Of a stretch of 64,000 nt of DNA, positions 59,301 through 64,000 are shown one piece after another. Under the pieces are notes generated by a model. That model saw only the letters and a program-made list of their open reading frames with translations. It was not told the origin of the DNA and searched no databases. This stretch comes from Escarpia spicata. Its lineage: Eukaryota; Annelida; Polychaeta; Sabellida; Siboglinidae. The translations under genes and the position numbers were made by a program. The stretch is taken from NCBI GenBank assembly GCA_963995525.1, contig OZ023210.1, positions 20,458,184-20,522,183 on the forward strand, in the 5' to 3' direction. Every line of letters starts with the position of its first letter. The first letter of the stretch is position 1.

Positions 59301-60507
59301 TCTCAGTCAGTGTCTGTCCACCCAGTAGTCAGTCTGTGTCCATCCCTTGGTCAAACTAATGTCTTTAATGTGTGATGTGTGTGGAGCGCCTTTACGGAAT
59401 GATTCAAGAACTGGAAAACATCTCGGCTTAACAATTAAAAACCATAGACTGTTATACAATATAAAATATATGGCATGTATGATATTCAGCCTGGTGCCAT
59501 GTGGTATATAGCACAGAGGAAGGTGTGTCTTGTTGCTTACTGCGCGTGTTGTTGCCAGGCAACGTGACAGGCCCTCACGGTCAACAACTCAATGTGACAG
59601 GCAGCAGCATCAACCCCCACGGGGGGCCTGACATTGAAATCGGTGACAACTTTGAGGACATCGTCCAGTCGTCGACACAATGGGGTAGGTACATGCTCGG
59701 TCTCTGTCACTCGGTCTCGGTAAACATACTGCGTTTGTCTTCAAATGTCTCTCATACACTAACTCTACCTGACATGTTGCTGCACTCATTAATTCATTCC
59801 GCGTCACAAAGTACAAACTTATTCACAGGTGCACAGAATAGCGGAAACCCAAAATTGCATACGGGGAATATTTGCTCAGTCATCTGTCAACCAAATATTC
59901 ATGTGTGCCGATCTCGTTTTAAAAACAGTTAAAAACAGTGTAAAAGTCAGCTCTTGAAATGTTATTGAAAATAGTGGTATCTTCAGAATGCAAATAATAA
60001 TAATATCCAATGTTTAACTATTTTTGGACACGGCTGAACGTGTTGCACATATATGCGATTGTTTGGTGCATACGCCAAAACGCTAGTGAGGCATTATTAA
60101 TTTTACCTAACCTCTGTTCGCCCTCATAAAACTAAATAGAGTATGAATGATGATACACTGTCTTAACAGATGAACAGTAGTTGTACATCAATAAAAACCA
60201 TAACTTCTTAAAGCACAAATGTAAAATATAAACTTATTTCATGTACTAAGTTCACCCTAAGTTGATAGCAATCCCAGAACACAAGGCATTAAGATCTGTT
60301 CACCATGCACCAAGAATACACAATTTTGTGTAGCCCGTATTTCACATGCCTGAGTGCACAGACTGTGGGTTCTTGGGTGTTTCTACAAGTTCCTGGGTCG
60401 TGCATGCAATGCCTCATCACTACTGTTGCTTCTTACAGGCACAAGGAAACCAGTCAGTGCTCTCGGACAAATCCCAATTATGTATGTCAGGCAGGTTTTG
60501 AGAAAAG
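35888..60507 (+). CDS. FAM149B1: FAM149 family gene (FAM149B1-like, DUF3719), multi-exon, partial at the 5' end
   Basis: Sixteen exon candidates on the + strand form one gene. Intron phases chain correctly: 2,0,2,2,2,0,1,0,2,0,0 up to the exon ending at 55163, then 0,1,1,1 for the last four. The exon at 56012-56119 is the one phase conflict. The translation resembles vertebrate FAM149B1 along its length: an N-terminal YPPLEKAEDPTP stretch, the DUF3719 core (WELFKQIDSMLFE ... EWVSHFPHLR), an FDFIWAEV-like segment, and a late RPALPLETRPSTTHML block. In vertebrates FAM149B1 is needed for normal primary cilia, and loss causes Joubert-type ciliopathy; its biochemical activity is not established. 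No membrane segment or signal peptide is visible, so a cytosolic or ciliary-base protein is likely. The start codon exon is missing: in-frame sequence upstream of 35888 meets a stop with no ATG. About 630 codons are traced, against 582 in human. FAM149A is the alternative paralogue; an invertebrate gene may be ancestral to both. Confidence 0.9.
37785..37832. repeat. (TA)n microsatellite
   Basis: An almost pure alternating TA run in intron 1. Confidence 0.9.
38181..38790. repeat. Homopyrimidine minisatellite (about 31-bp unit) passing into (CT)n
   Basis: About 14 imperfect copies of a unit containing ctctctcctccctccatatc run to about 38635 with periods of 25-31 bp. They are followed by CT/CCT-rich sequence to about 38790. 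The + strand is nearly all pyrimidine except for the recurrent 'atat' and 'ca' steps. The reverse strand reads as an Arg/Glu/Gly-rich ORF, which is a composition artefact. Confidence 0.9.
39767..39846. repeat. 19-bp tandem repeat, four copies
   Basis: The unit is agctagcaaaaactacagt. The first copy is divergent and carries actactgt in place of actacagt. Each unit contains GCTAGC and CTACAGTAGC-type short palindromes. It is 245 bp upstream of exon 2. Confidence 0.9.
40091..40238 (+). CDS. FAM149B1: FAM149 exon 2 (serine-rich segment before DUF3719)
   Basis: The acceptor is cccctttcag and the donor is GTAAGT after a GAT codon. Incoming phase is 2 and outgoing phase 0, 148 nt. The peptide runs from HGFTISNASNSGRSSPSN to SSIYSLGED and is rich in Ser, Asn and Thr, like the low-complexity stretch before DUF3719 in vertebrate FAM149B1. 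A hAT transposon starts only 43 bases downstream of the exon end. Confidence 0.88.
40282..44150 (-). mobile_element. hAT (ZBED-type) DNA transposon, full-length, in FAM149 intron
   Basis: The element is 3,869 bp. Its ends are TAGGGATGGGACGATT on the left and, as reverse complement of the right end, TAGGGGCGCGACGATT (13 of 16 match). It is flanked by a perfect 8-bp target duplication ACTCTGAG (40274-40281 and 44151-44158), which is diagnostic of hAT. It carries a transposase gene on the - strand, opposite to the host gene. The subterminal sequence is rich in cgattcg/cgcgg motifs. The insertion is 43 bp inside the intron after exon 2. Confidence 0.95.
40586..43935 (-). pseudogene. hAT transposase (BED finger, RNase H-like core, dimerisation domain), disrupted
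   Basis: Three exons are inferred. The first, 43935-43424, holds a BED zinc finger (VCRICRTVLKYKTGN...HLNRHH) and a linker up to FIVTDLRPYS. The second, 42432-41374, holds the catalytic core with ITTDAWTSRAVENY, VTDNASNIEVG, RCFAHTLNLAAKKAL and DTRWNSSFDM. The third, 41173-40586, has an acidic Ser-rich linker and the C-terminal dimerisation motif (YPLLGKLAQCYLAIPGTSV, SSERIFSTA). Introns have GT/AG ends in phase 0 at 41373/41174. Two lesions are visible: an in-frame TAA just after the BED finger (43669-43671), and a frameshift near 43478-43490 where a short duplicated ACAGTG motif surrounds extra bases. Past it the protein-like frame is displaced. It is therefore non-functional as written unless splicing removes both. 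The core and C-terminal exons are intact. It is closest in style to ZBED1-like transposases. Confidence 0.85.
44159..45036 (+). other. Rest of FAM149 intron 2
   Basis: Non-repetitive sequence between the hAT element and exon 3. The open frame at 44538-44873 has no recognisable family and is not bounded by convincing splice sites. Confidence 0.6.
45037..45173 (+). CDS. FAM149B1: FAM149 exon 3 (core of DUF3719)
   Basis: The acceptor is ctccctgcag and the donor is GTCAGT. Incoming phase is 0 and outgoing 2, 137 nt. It encodes the family signature: KKVWELFKQIDSMLFE, then an EC..W motif (GECQEWVSHFPHLR). The pattern hydrophobic-F-x-x-I-D-x-x-L-x-E, a conserved Cys-Gln-x-Trp and FPHLR is shared with human FAM149B1, which makes this the strongest single piece of evidence for the gene. 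Confidence 0.95.
45174..47164 (+). other. FAM149 intron 3
   Basis: Apart from the piggyBac-like element the intron is AT-rich and I see nothing else in it. Confidence 0.8.
45439..46570. mobile_element. piggyBac-like non-autonomous element (MITE), 1.1 kb
   Basis: It is bounded by TTAA on both sides, with inverted ends TTAACCCTCTCAAGGCCAGA and, as reverse complement of the right end, TTAACCCTCTCGTGGTCAGA (17 of 20). TTAA targets and CCCT starts are hallmarks of piggyBac. The right end holds two copies of a cgggttgattcgggcgttct motif about 37 bp apart (46498-46557). There is no transposase ORF. It lies in the FAM149 intron between exons 3 and 4. Confidence 0.85.
47165..47296 (+). CDS. FAM149B1: FAM149 exon 4
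   Basis: The acceptor is cactttgcag and the donor is GTAAGT. Phase 2 to phase 2, 132 nt. It completes the Arg of FPHLR and continues ILGKQKIPPQDMGYQLVP, comparable to the ILGRQIITPSEGYRLYP region that follows DUF3719 in vertebrates. It ends in a TEQDLSGTMG acidic/Ser segment. Confidence 0.92.
47297..48792 (+). other. FAM149 intron 4
   Basis: Ordinary AT-rich intron with a short (TA)n run near 48276-48288. I see no other feature. Confidence 0.7.
48793..48924 (+). CDS. FAM149B1: FAM149 exon 5 (acidic segment)
   Basis: The acceptor is gcgtgttgcag and the donor is GTAAGT. Phase 2 to phase 2, 132 nt. It encodes LSIMGHHLDALKPLMDGS followed by an acidic run (YLEEEVFEQDGHLEDIIGID). The acidic run is in register with the EEYLAFDHIDIEEG segment of the vertebrate protein. 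Confidence 0.9.
48925..49707 (+). other. FAM149 intron 5
   Basis: 783 bp of intron sequence with nothing recognisable. Confidence 0.7.
49708..49828 (+). CDS. FAM149B1: FAM149 exon 6
   Basis: The acceptor is ttgctgttgcag and the donor is GTGAGT. Phase 2 to phase 0, 121 nt. The end of the peptide, ITGAAFDFIWAE, joins the next exon to give FDFIWAEFISWLRPLL, comparable to the YVFDSVWCKVVSCMEQL segment of human FAM149B1. It lies just before a 41-bp tandem repeat in the following intron. Confidence 0.9.
49935..50152. repeat. 41-bp tandem repeat with G-runs, five copies
   Basis: Starts are at 49935, 49976, 50017, 50066 and 50107. Each unit has ctgactttggggggcag followed by tctgatagtatcacctccct. 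The third unit has its G6 run expanded to G14 (50025-50038), which explains its 49-bp length. Copies are otherwise nearly identical. It lies in intron 6, about 106 bp after exon 6. Confidence 0.95.
50689..50743 (+). CDS. FAM149B1: FAM149 exon 7 (55-nt microexon-like)
   Basis: The acceptor is ttcactttcag and the donor is GTGAGT. Phase 0 to phase 1, 55 nt. It encodes FISWLRPLLGRYARQLLT, an amphipathic segment continuing the preceding exon. It is too short to be found as an ORF. It is supported by phase agreement on both sides and by family similarity across the junction. Confidence 0.88.
50744..51912 (+). other. FAM149 intron 7, very AT-rich
   Basis: The stretch 51360-51860 is over three-quarters A/T with aataaata motifs. 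The open frames on its reverse strand are Phe/Tyr/Leu-rich and follow from composition. No gene seen. Confidence 0.7.
51913..52055 (+). CDS. FAM149B1: FAM149 exon 8
   Basis: The acceptor is gtgtgttgtag and the donor is GTGGGA, which is weaker than the others. Phase 1 to phase 0, 143 nt. The peptide starts with an acidic DDGEELEDVHMPPLGMPL and goes on to FSLTRDMFPLSREASL. It is clearly exon-like in base composition within an extremely AT-rich intron context. Confidence 0.88.
52473..53045. repeat. 28-bp GT-rich minisatellite ending at the exon 9 acceptor
   Basis: About 20 imperfect units of the type ctgactggagtatcgtgtg plus tgtttgagg (26-28 bp each). The last unit, gtgtgtgtttgacag, supplies the AG acceptor of exon 9. 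Units closest to the exon are the most regular. The reverse strand reads open for 176 codons as a Thr/His/Ser-rich repeat, which I regard as a by-product. Confidence 0.92.
53046..53125 (+). CDS. FAM149B1: FAM149 exon 9
   Basis: The acceptor is gtgtttgacag and the donor is GTATGT. Phase 0 to phase 2, 80 nt. It encodes RTGMNRLEDLLTISTKTLLK, matching the short MDKLLDLDDKLLMR-like helix of human FAM149B1. The alternative donor four bases downstream (GTAAAG) would break the phase with the next exon. The acceptor is formed at the very end of a 28-bp GT-rich minisatellite instead of an ordinary polypyrimidine tract. Confidence 0.85.
53290..53352. repeat. (TGCG)n microsatellite turning into (TG)n
   Basis: About 13 uninterrupted TGCG units and then a short GT run, in intron 9. 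Unbroken, so probably polymorphic, and CpG-rich. Confidence 0.95.
53669..53864 (+). CDS. FAM149B1: FAM149 exon 10 (basic, proline-rich)
   Basis: The acceptor is gccatggcag and the donor is GTGAGT. Phase 2 to phase 0, 196 nt, the longest exon traced. The peptide contains TAATLHPRPVSSNTKYLSG and a basic stretch (HRHASARAKTSGRRLLAPI). The region is GC-richer than its surroundings. TLHP followed by a Ser-rich region parallels the human RTLHPISTSHS segment. Confidence 0.9.
53962..54280. repeat. Dispersed-repeat-like segment with internal 60-bp direct duplication
   Basis: It starts with gggccgacggtcc, a short palindrome-like stretch. Two diverged copies of a segment follow, containing ctaattttgcatag...ctgccactatgcacaa (about 54047-54107) and ctgattttgcatagac...gtgccactacacacaa (about 54201-54261). 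No coding content. The class is unknown; it lies in intron 10. Confidence 0.55.
54615..54865. repeat. Diverged direct repeat in FAM149 intron 10
   Basis: Two related segments begin cagctgtctggaaacagac (about 54617) and aagctgtctgaaagcatac (about 54778). Each is followed by a gatttttaggg-type stretch and then ctgaaaacatac. Unknown repeat. Confidence 0.5.
55008..55163 (+). CDS. FAM149B1: FAM149 exon 11
   Basis: The acceptor is acttgttacag and the donor is GTGAGT. Phase 0 to phase 0, 156 nt. It begins with a charged EEEKNQRLQNEVIRGHRL helix and ends NGTLPPLDSGEMNGIAGG. The LPPL element corresponds to LLPPIGT in human FAM149B1. If the donor were not used, the frame would read six more residues to a TAG, giving a truncated isoform. 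Confidence 0.88.
55254..55575 (+). mobile_element. Degenerate second copy of the 20-kb MITE
   Basis: It is collinear with 20047-20449. Shared stretches include cgtattcattctattaa, agcgattttatgcatctcac, gtgagcaataggataca, attggtagaaattta and gattcaacag. The inverted ends are eroded. It lies in FAM149 intron 11. Confidence 0.75.
56012..56119 (+). CDS. FAM149B1: FAM149 candidate exon 12 (frame uncertain, possible cassette)
   Basis: A 108-nt segment runs between the acceptor ...caccaaacag (poor pyrimidine tract) and the donor GTGAGT. The protein-like frame reads RIASKEGTAPVTVTTSGL and continues with QPFSSNPGPMG. That frame needs phase 2 on entry and exit, whereas exon 11 leaves in phase 0 and exon 13 is entered in phase 0 at its best acceptor. 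In phase 0 the exon is also open but gives an unconvincing Arg/Cys-rich peptide. Since the length is divisible by three, it may be a skipped cassette, or an unseen small exon may precede it. Confidence 0.4.
56120..57362 (+). other. FAM149 intron 12
   Basis: It contains a short imperfect repeat of catggcaccgcatgtgtg/ggcactgcgtgtgtgcatg at about 56299-56385 and (TTAA)-like runs near 57105-57120. Otherwise nothing recognised. Confidence 0.7.
57363..57491 (+). CDS. FAM149B1: FAM149 exon 13 (conserved C-terminal block)
   Basis: The acceptor is gggtgatttcag and the donor is GTATGT. 129 nt, phase 0 to phase 0. It encodes MNNRVGSAAFHDKESLMHVL and then RERPALPLETRPSTTHMLYR. The second half aligns with human QERLLLPDFFPRPNTTQSFL. 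A second AG five bases into the exon (exon start 57368) would accept phase 2 and so suit the alternative frame of the preceding candidate exon: a tandem acceptor. Confidence 0.87.
57835..57960. repeat. 34-bp tandem repeat, about 3.5 copies
   Basis: Starts are at 57835, 57869, 57903 and 57937. The unit is cttccatgaacatgtcttgt followed by tgagatatcacagt. Copies differ at one or two bases. It lies in intron 13, before exon 14. Confidence 0.92.
58083..58164 (+). CDS. FAM149B1: FAM149 exon 14
   Basis: The acceptor is gttgtcttacag and the donor is GTCAGT. Phase 0 to phase 1, 82 nt. The peptide TDIQSGRQSSTPMGFNNTFK follows RPSTTHMLYR and fits the DTQYRRS continuation in human. The donor sequence is the first unit of a 22-bp minisatellite filling the next intron. 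Confidence 0.87.
58160..59350. repeat. 22-bp minisatellite that starts at the exon 14 splice donor
   Basis: About 50 or more units of ggtcagtctctgtccacccc plus tt, with shorter 18-bp variants lacking the 'tctc' step. The first unit is the exon/intron boundary itself: ACAG|GTCAGT followed by gtccacctctt. Most units therefore repeat the hexamer GTCAGT after TTG. The + strand stays open over long stretches (Pro/Leu/Ser/Gln) because the unit lacks stops in several registers; no evidence of coding. Confidence 0.95.
59559..59684 (+). CDS. FAM149B1: FAM149 exon 15
   Basis: The acceptor is tgttgttgccag and the donor is GTAGGT. Phase 1 to phase 1, 126 nt. It encodes NVTGPHGQQLNVTGSSINPH and an acidic end, DIEIGDNFEDIVQSSTQW. 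This part has no clear counterpart in the human protein and is probably an invertebrate-specific C-terminal extension. Confidence 0.82.
59685..60438 (+). other. FAM149 intron 15
   Basis: Ordinary intron sequence; nothing recognised. Confidence 0.6.
60439..60507 (+). CDS. FAM149B1: FAM149 probable exon 16
   Basis: A strong acceptor (ctactgttgcttcttacag) and donor GTAACA bracket 69 nt entered and left in phase 1, consistent with exon 15. It encodes TRKPVSALGQIPIMYVRQVL, a basic tail loosely like the human RPVSRTRQGP end. It is supported by splice signals and phase only. A second donor-like GT lies inside, at 60495. Confidence 0.55.
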
Positions 60508-63020
60508 GTAACAAACATATCAAGGTAGTTGTTAAACCACCACCATTTTATCTCTTAAGGATATTATTATTACATTTTATAATAATTAGTTAAGTTTTTT
60601 TAGAGACAAGCAGTTCAAACCGAAGAAACCTTTTGAATCAATGTTTTAGTTTAGATATTGCACACATGCTAAAAGGAATTTCTTAAAAGTAAATCAACCA
60701 ATCAGTAATCACATTTGAAATGCCTTTCATTGGGGTAAATTATGTGTGATTTTTGTATTATCACTTAATCATTTCATGGAAAAAGTAGGATCTTCACAAA
60801 TATAACATTACAAAATATCATCGCAATAAAATCATATAAAACTGTATGATATTTATATCAACAAAAACAAAACAATTTTCAGCACATTGACTAAATATAT
60901 AAATGTCTAGGAATGACCTAGTTTGTGAACATGAATAAGCCAGATAGACAATATTTACTGTGCTTTATGAAGCTCATATGTTTTTTAAGATATGTAATAA
61001 TTGAGTCCTGTTTACAACATGTGGGTTAATTTATTCAGTTTTCATTTCTCAACACATTCTATTGATATGTTGTATTCATCTTAACAACTTTGTTTTATCT
61101 TCTAACGTGTTATGTTTGTTTACTAACTGTACTTTGCTTGCCTTTATTAATAAAAAAAAATGGTATAATGCATACGATAACATGACCATTTGTTTGCCGC
61201 CAACAGAACAGTGCCTGCGTTTAATATTTACAGTGTTATTGAAACAGAAAGTTGACTGATTAAGTATTAAAGTAAAACACATTTAAAGCTTTGACTAATT
61301 TGCGTATGCAATTTTTGTTTTCATTTGTTATTTATGTACTATCAATAACTGGTTTTTGATCTACAATCACTAAATTAATAGTCATTTAATATTTTGGCAT
61401 TCCCATTTTGGCAGTCATTGATATTGAATATATGTTGACATCTTCCAAACTGTACTACATAAATTTTAAATGTATATAATATATAGCTGCATATACAAAC
61501 ATATATATATGAAGGGTTTCAGAACAAAATGTGATATATATATATATATATACCCTATATATATATATATACATATTAATATGACCAGCCAGCGACACCG
61601 ACTATCCAAAGACAATTTGAAATTACATTTATATATATTATAACTGCATCAAGAGACGTGATATTGTAGCTATAAGCCATATTTGTAATTTCAAATTCAT
61701 TTATGTCCCTATGATGACTTAATACAACTTTTGCATCTTTCCACTGTCGCTGTATAGTCACCCGTCAAAGTGTATGCATGGTCTATATCACTAAATGCGA
61801 CTATAGAGCGACATCTTAATTTCATTTGTAATATGTACTTTGCTGGCTATTTAAACAGCTTCAACATGTTCTGGTTAACCTTTAATAAGCTACATTAAAA
61901 ACAATTGAGGTGAACCTTTTATACATTATATTTGTGAATCTTAATTGCAATTTACAAGATGAAAAGGTGACACCAAGCCGAAGCCCTGACTGAGTCTGAC
62001 TGCGCGAACAGGGAAGCCATCATGGCATCGCCGGCAGCAAACTTGATTGATAACAGCACAAAATTAACAATACCTTCCTCCACAATCACTCTGCTTAAAG
62101 TTTACAGATCGTAATCAAAGGAACTCTAAGTAGTTTGAACAAACACAACGATTACAGCAAGGACGACAAGCTCGTTGTTACGGGTACACGTGTACTTGGT
62201 GTTACCATTGACACACACCAAGCTGTATGTGCGTCATTTTCTAAACAAATTTGACAAAAAATCTTCTAATAAATGAATACTGTCCGTCTTAGGAGGGACA
62301 TATAACCAAAATATCATGTCAGCTGTCCGGGTACACGAGGTGTCCCCTCATCAGAGGGACATTAACATGGCAAAAACTGTCCCGACATAGCGAGTGTCCC
62401 CTCCCTCGTCAGAGGGTCAGCTGAAGGGACTACTGTATATATATTAATAAAGCATTTTAAATTATTTTATTTTATTTCTCTGCATATTTACTATGCATGT
62501 ATGTGTGCAAGGTGTATTATTCGTTATCAACAAACTGATAAATGTCGGTACATTTTGCATAGTTACTTAAATTGTTACACACAATATTATATATATTACG
62601 TACAATTATAGGGTTTTTTCTCCAAAACGTGACAAAATTAATGTAGGTTTATTGTCAAAATTATATATATCGGTTTCTTGGATAGTAACCTTAGTTTATG
62701 AGAATGTGTTCTGTGTGTTCAACACACATTACCGCACGTAATGCACGTAGCATAACAAATCAAGCAGATTGCTTATATTGAAAGGAATATAAATGTTGAC
62801 AATACAATACGGTTTTACAATAAAGGGTGGAGACTTAGACGCGCACGAAATTGCACATAATCGTGTCTAATAAATTATTTGACTAATAAATAATTAGCAC
62901 ATATGTGATTATTGCTGATCTGACGAACTGTAGATCTCCATGCCCACCAACATAGCCTCAACAGCAGTTTAAGCTATGCAATCAGTCAACGCTAGTCAGC
63001 CTACACCTCTCCCTCTACAG
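60508..63020 (+). other. Region after FAM149 exon 16
   Basis: AT-rich, with (TA)n runs near 61500-61575. A GC-richer patch at 62290-62440 has repeated gtgtcccctc...agaggg inverted motifs that look like the end of an unidentified DNA element. No gene seen. Confidence 0.5.
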
Positions 63021-63256
63021 CATGACACTATGTACCCACCCCCAAATTAACTAGATTCAGAAGTCATGGTGGGTGATTGGTGTGTTGTTAAATATAAAGA
63101 TTCATTATATCAACAAGAAGTGACTGCTATGAGCTCACAACAGATTGACTATATTGTATCACTGAAGACCAGCTGGTCAATACTAGAAATCACCAAACCA
63201 GATGGAGAGCACTTTAAAGATATCATTTAGTTAAGGCTCTTGATCAATCTAATAAA
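63021..63256 (+). CDS. FAM149B1: Candidate terminal exon / 3' UTR of FAM149 gene
   Basis: A very good acceptor with a long pyrimidine tract (cacctctccctctacag) ends at 63020. Entered in phase 1 it adds one Ala codon and a TGA at 63023-63025. A perfect AATAAA lies at 63251-63256. All three frames stop quickly, as expected for a mostly non-coding last exon. I cannot show that exon 16 joins here; the gene may also continue past the window. Confidence 0.3.
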
Positions 63257-64000
63257 CACATATGGACATTTAATTATTTCTACTGATTTGTAGAATATAG
63301 TGAACTTCAAGTGAAAGATCCACAATATCAAAATATTTGCGCTGGACTGTGTAAAAATCGGTCCAATAACTTGGCTCCGCCATATAGCATTTTTAACAGA
63401 AATAGTAAAGTTATGGTTGGTTCCGACATGGGGCATCAAGAAAAATTAATGTATGATTTATTCCATAACTTATGATAAGGTAGATTGATCTGAGCCAACG
63501 TTCTGGTGCATTAAGCTGTATTCCTGTAAATGGAACAGGTCTGTCCAGTCCTTGGAACGGAAGCGTTGTTCCCCGTCCTCATCACCTCATTCTGTCATTC
63601 AGAGTTTCAACAGGTCAAATATGCATACTTCCAAATATGCTCACATCAAGATATACAATGCAAAACGTTCTTAGAATTATTTCAGTTTTCTGATGATTAT
63701 TACTGTAGAAATTCATACCGAATATATATCTTTTAAAAAAGTTATTTACATTTTAAGATGTCACTGTACAGTCGGATACAGTTATATAGAACAAAAGTGT
63801 ATATTGGTAATTTCTTCCGTTTAACTAACATTACACTTTTCATGTTTGTACTGAAACCTCAGTTAATATATTTAAACTCGTCGGTTGATAAATATTGGAA
63901 AAATCTGGCGACAATAAGGAAATATTGTACAATGACTATCAGGTGACAGATTCCGTGTCGCTTGATAACCAAGTGTTGCTGTATAGTCGGTCAATTGTCG

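Noticed and set aside
62285..62440. Repeated gtgtcccctc/gagggac motifs
   Set aside because: They look like the end of a DNA element, but no matching second end is seen in the window.
63537..63612. Exon-like block flanked by AG and GT, Ser/Pro-rich in one frame
   Set aside because: The protein-like frame does not match the phase of exon 16, and the acceptor region lacks a pyrimidine tract.

Overview
The window is eukaryotic, intron-rich and AT-rich, and reads like a lophotrochozoan invertebrate genome, most probably a mollusc. That assignment is an inference from three things: one gene split into many small exons with GT-AG introns, a mix of Penelope-like, CR1/L2-like, hAT, pogo-like and piggyBac-like repeats, and tRNA-derived SINEs with L2-like tails. 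I see no bacterial genes, rRNA, tRNA or CRISPR.

Only one conventional host gene is recognisable. It lies on the + strand from about 35.9 kb to at least 60.5 kb and encodes a FAM149-family protein (FAM149B1-like, DUF3719 domain), a family linked to primary cilia in vertebrates. I could trace sixteen exon candidates. Their intron phases agree at every junction except around one exon (56012-56119). The first coding exon, with the start codon, was not found, and the last exon is only a candidate. The chain gives about 630 codons, close to the 582 residues of human FAM149B1.

0-35.9 kb is intergenic or upstream sequence dominated by transposon debris. It holds several 3' fragments of non-LTR retrotransposons on the - strand (0.1, 3.1-3.4, 5.8-6.4, 27.4, 28.2-28.6 and 31 kb) and a 5'-truncated Penelope-like element with GIY-YIG domain and a 14-bp target duplication (2.1-3.0 kb). 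It also holds a pogo-like inverted-repeat element (0.65-1.5 kb), an 85/86-bp satellite (14.5-15.7 kb), a hAT-like non-autonomous element (17.7-19.5 kb), a MITE (20.0-20.4 kb), SINEs (18.1, 25.4, 33.2 and 35.6 kb), a 77-bp repeat (30.3 kb) and a 45-bp minisatellite that has grown out of a retrotransposon coding tail (31.1-31.8 kb).

35.9-64 kb is the FAM149 gene, and its introns carry much of the interesting structure. There is a complete hAT element with terminal repeats, an 8-bp target duplication and a decayed ZBED-type transposase (40.3-44.2 kb), and a piggyBac-like MITE (45.4-46.6 kb). A second copy of the 20-kb MITE is at 55.3 kb. Several minisatellites are present, and two of them touch splice sites: a 28-bp array runs into the acceptor of the exon at 53046, and a 22-bp array starts at the donor of the exon ending at 58164 and repeats the donor hexamer dozens of times.
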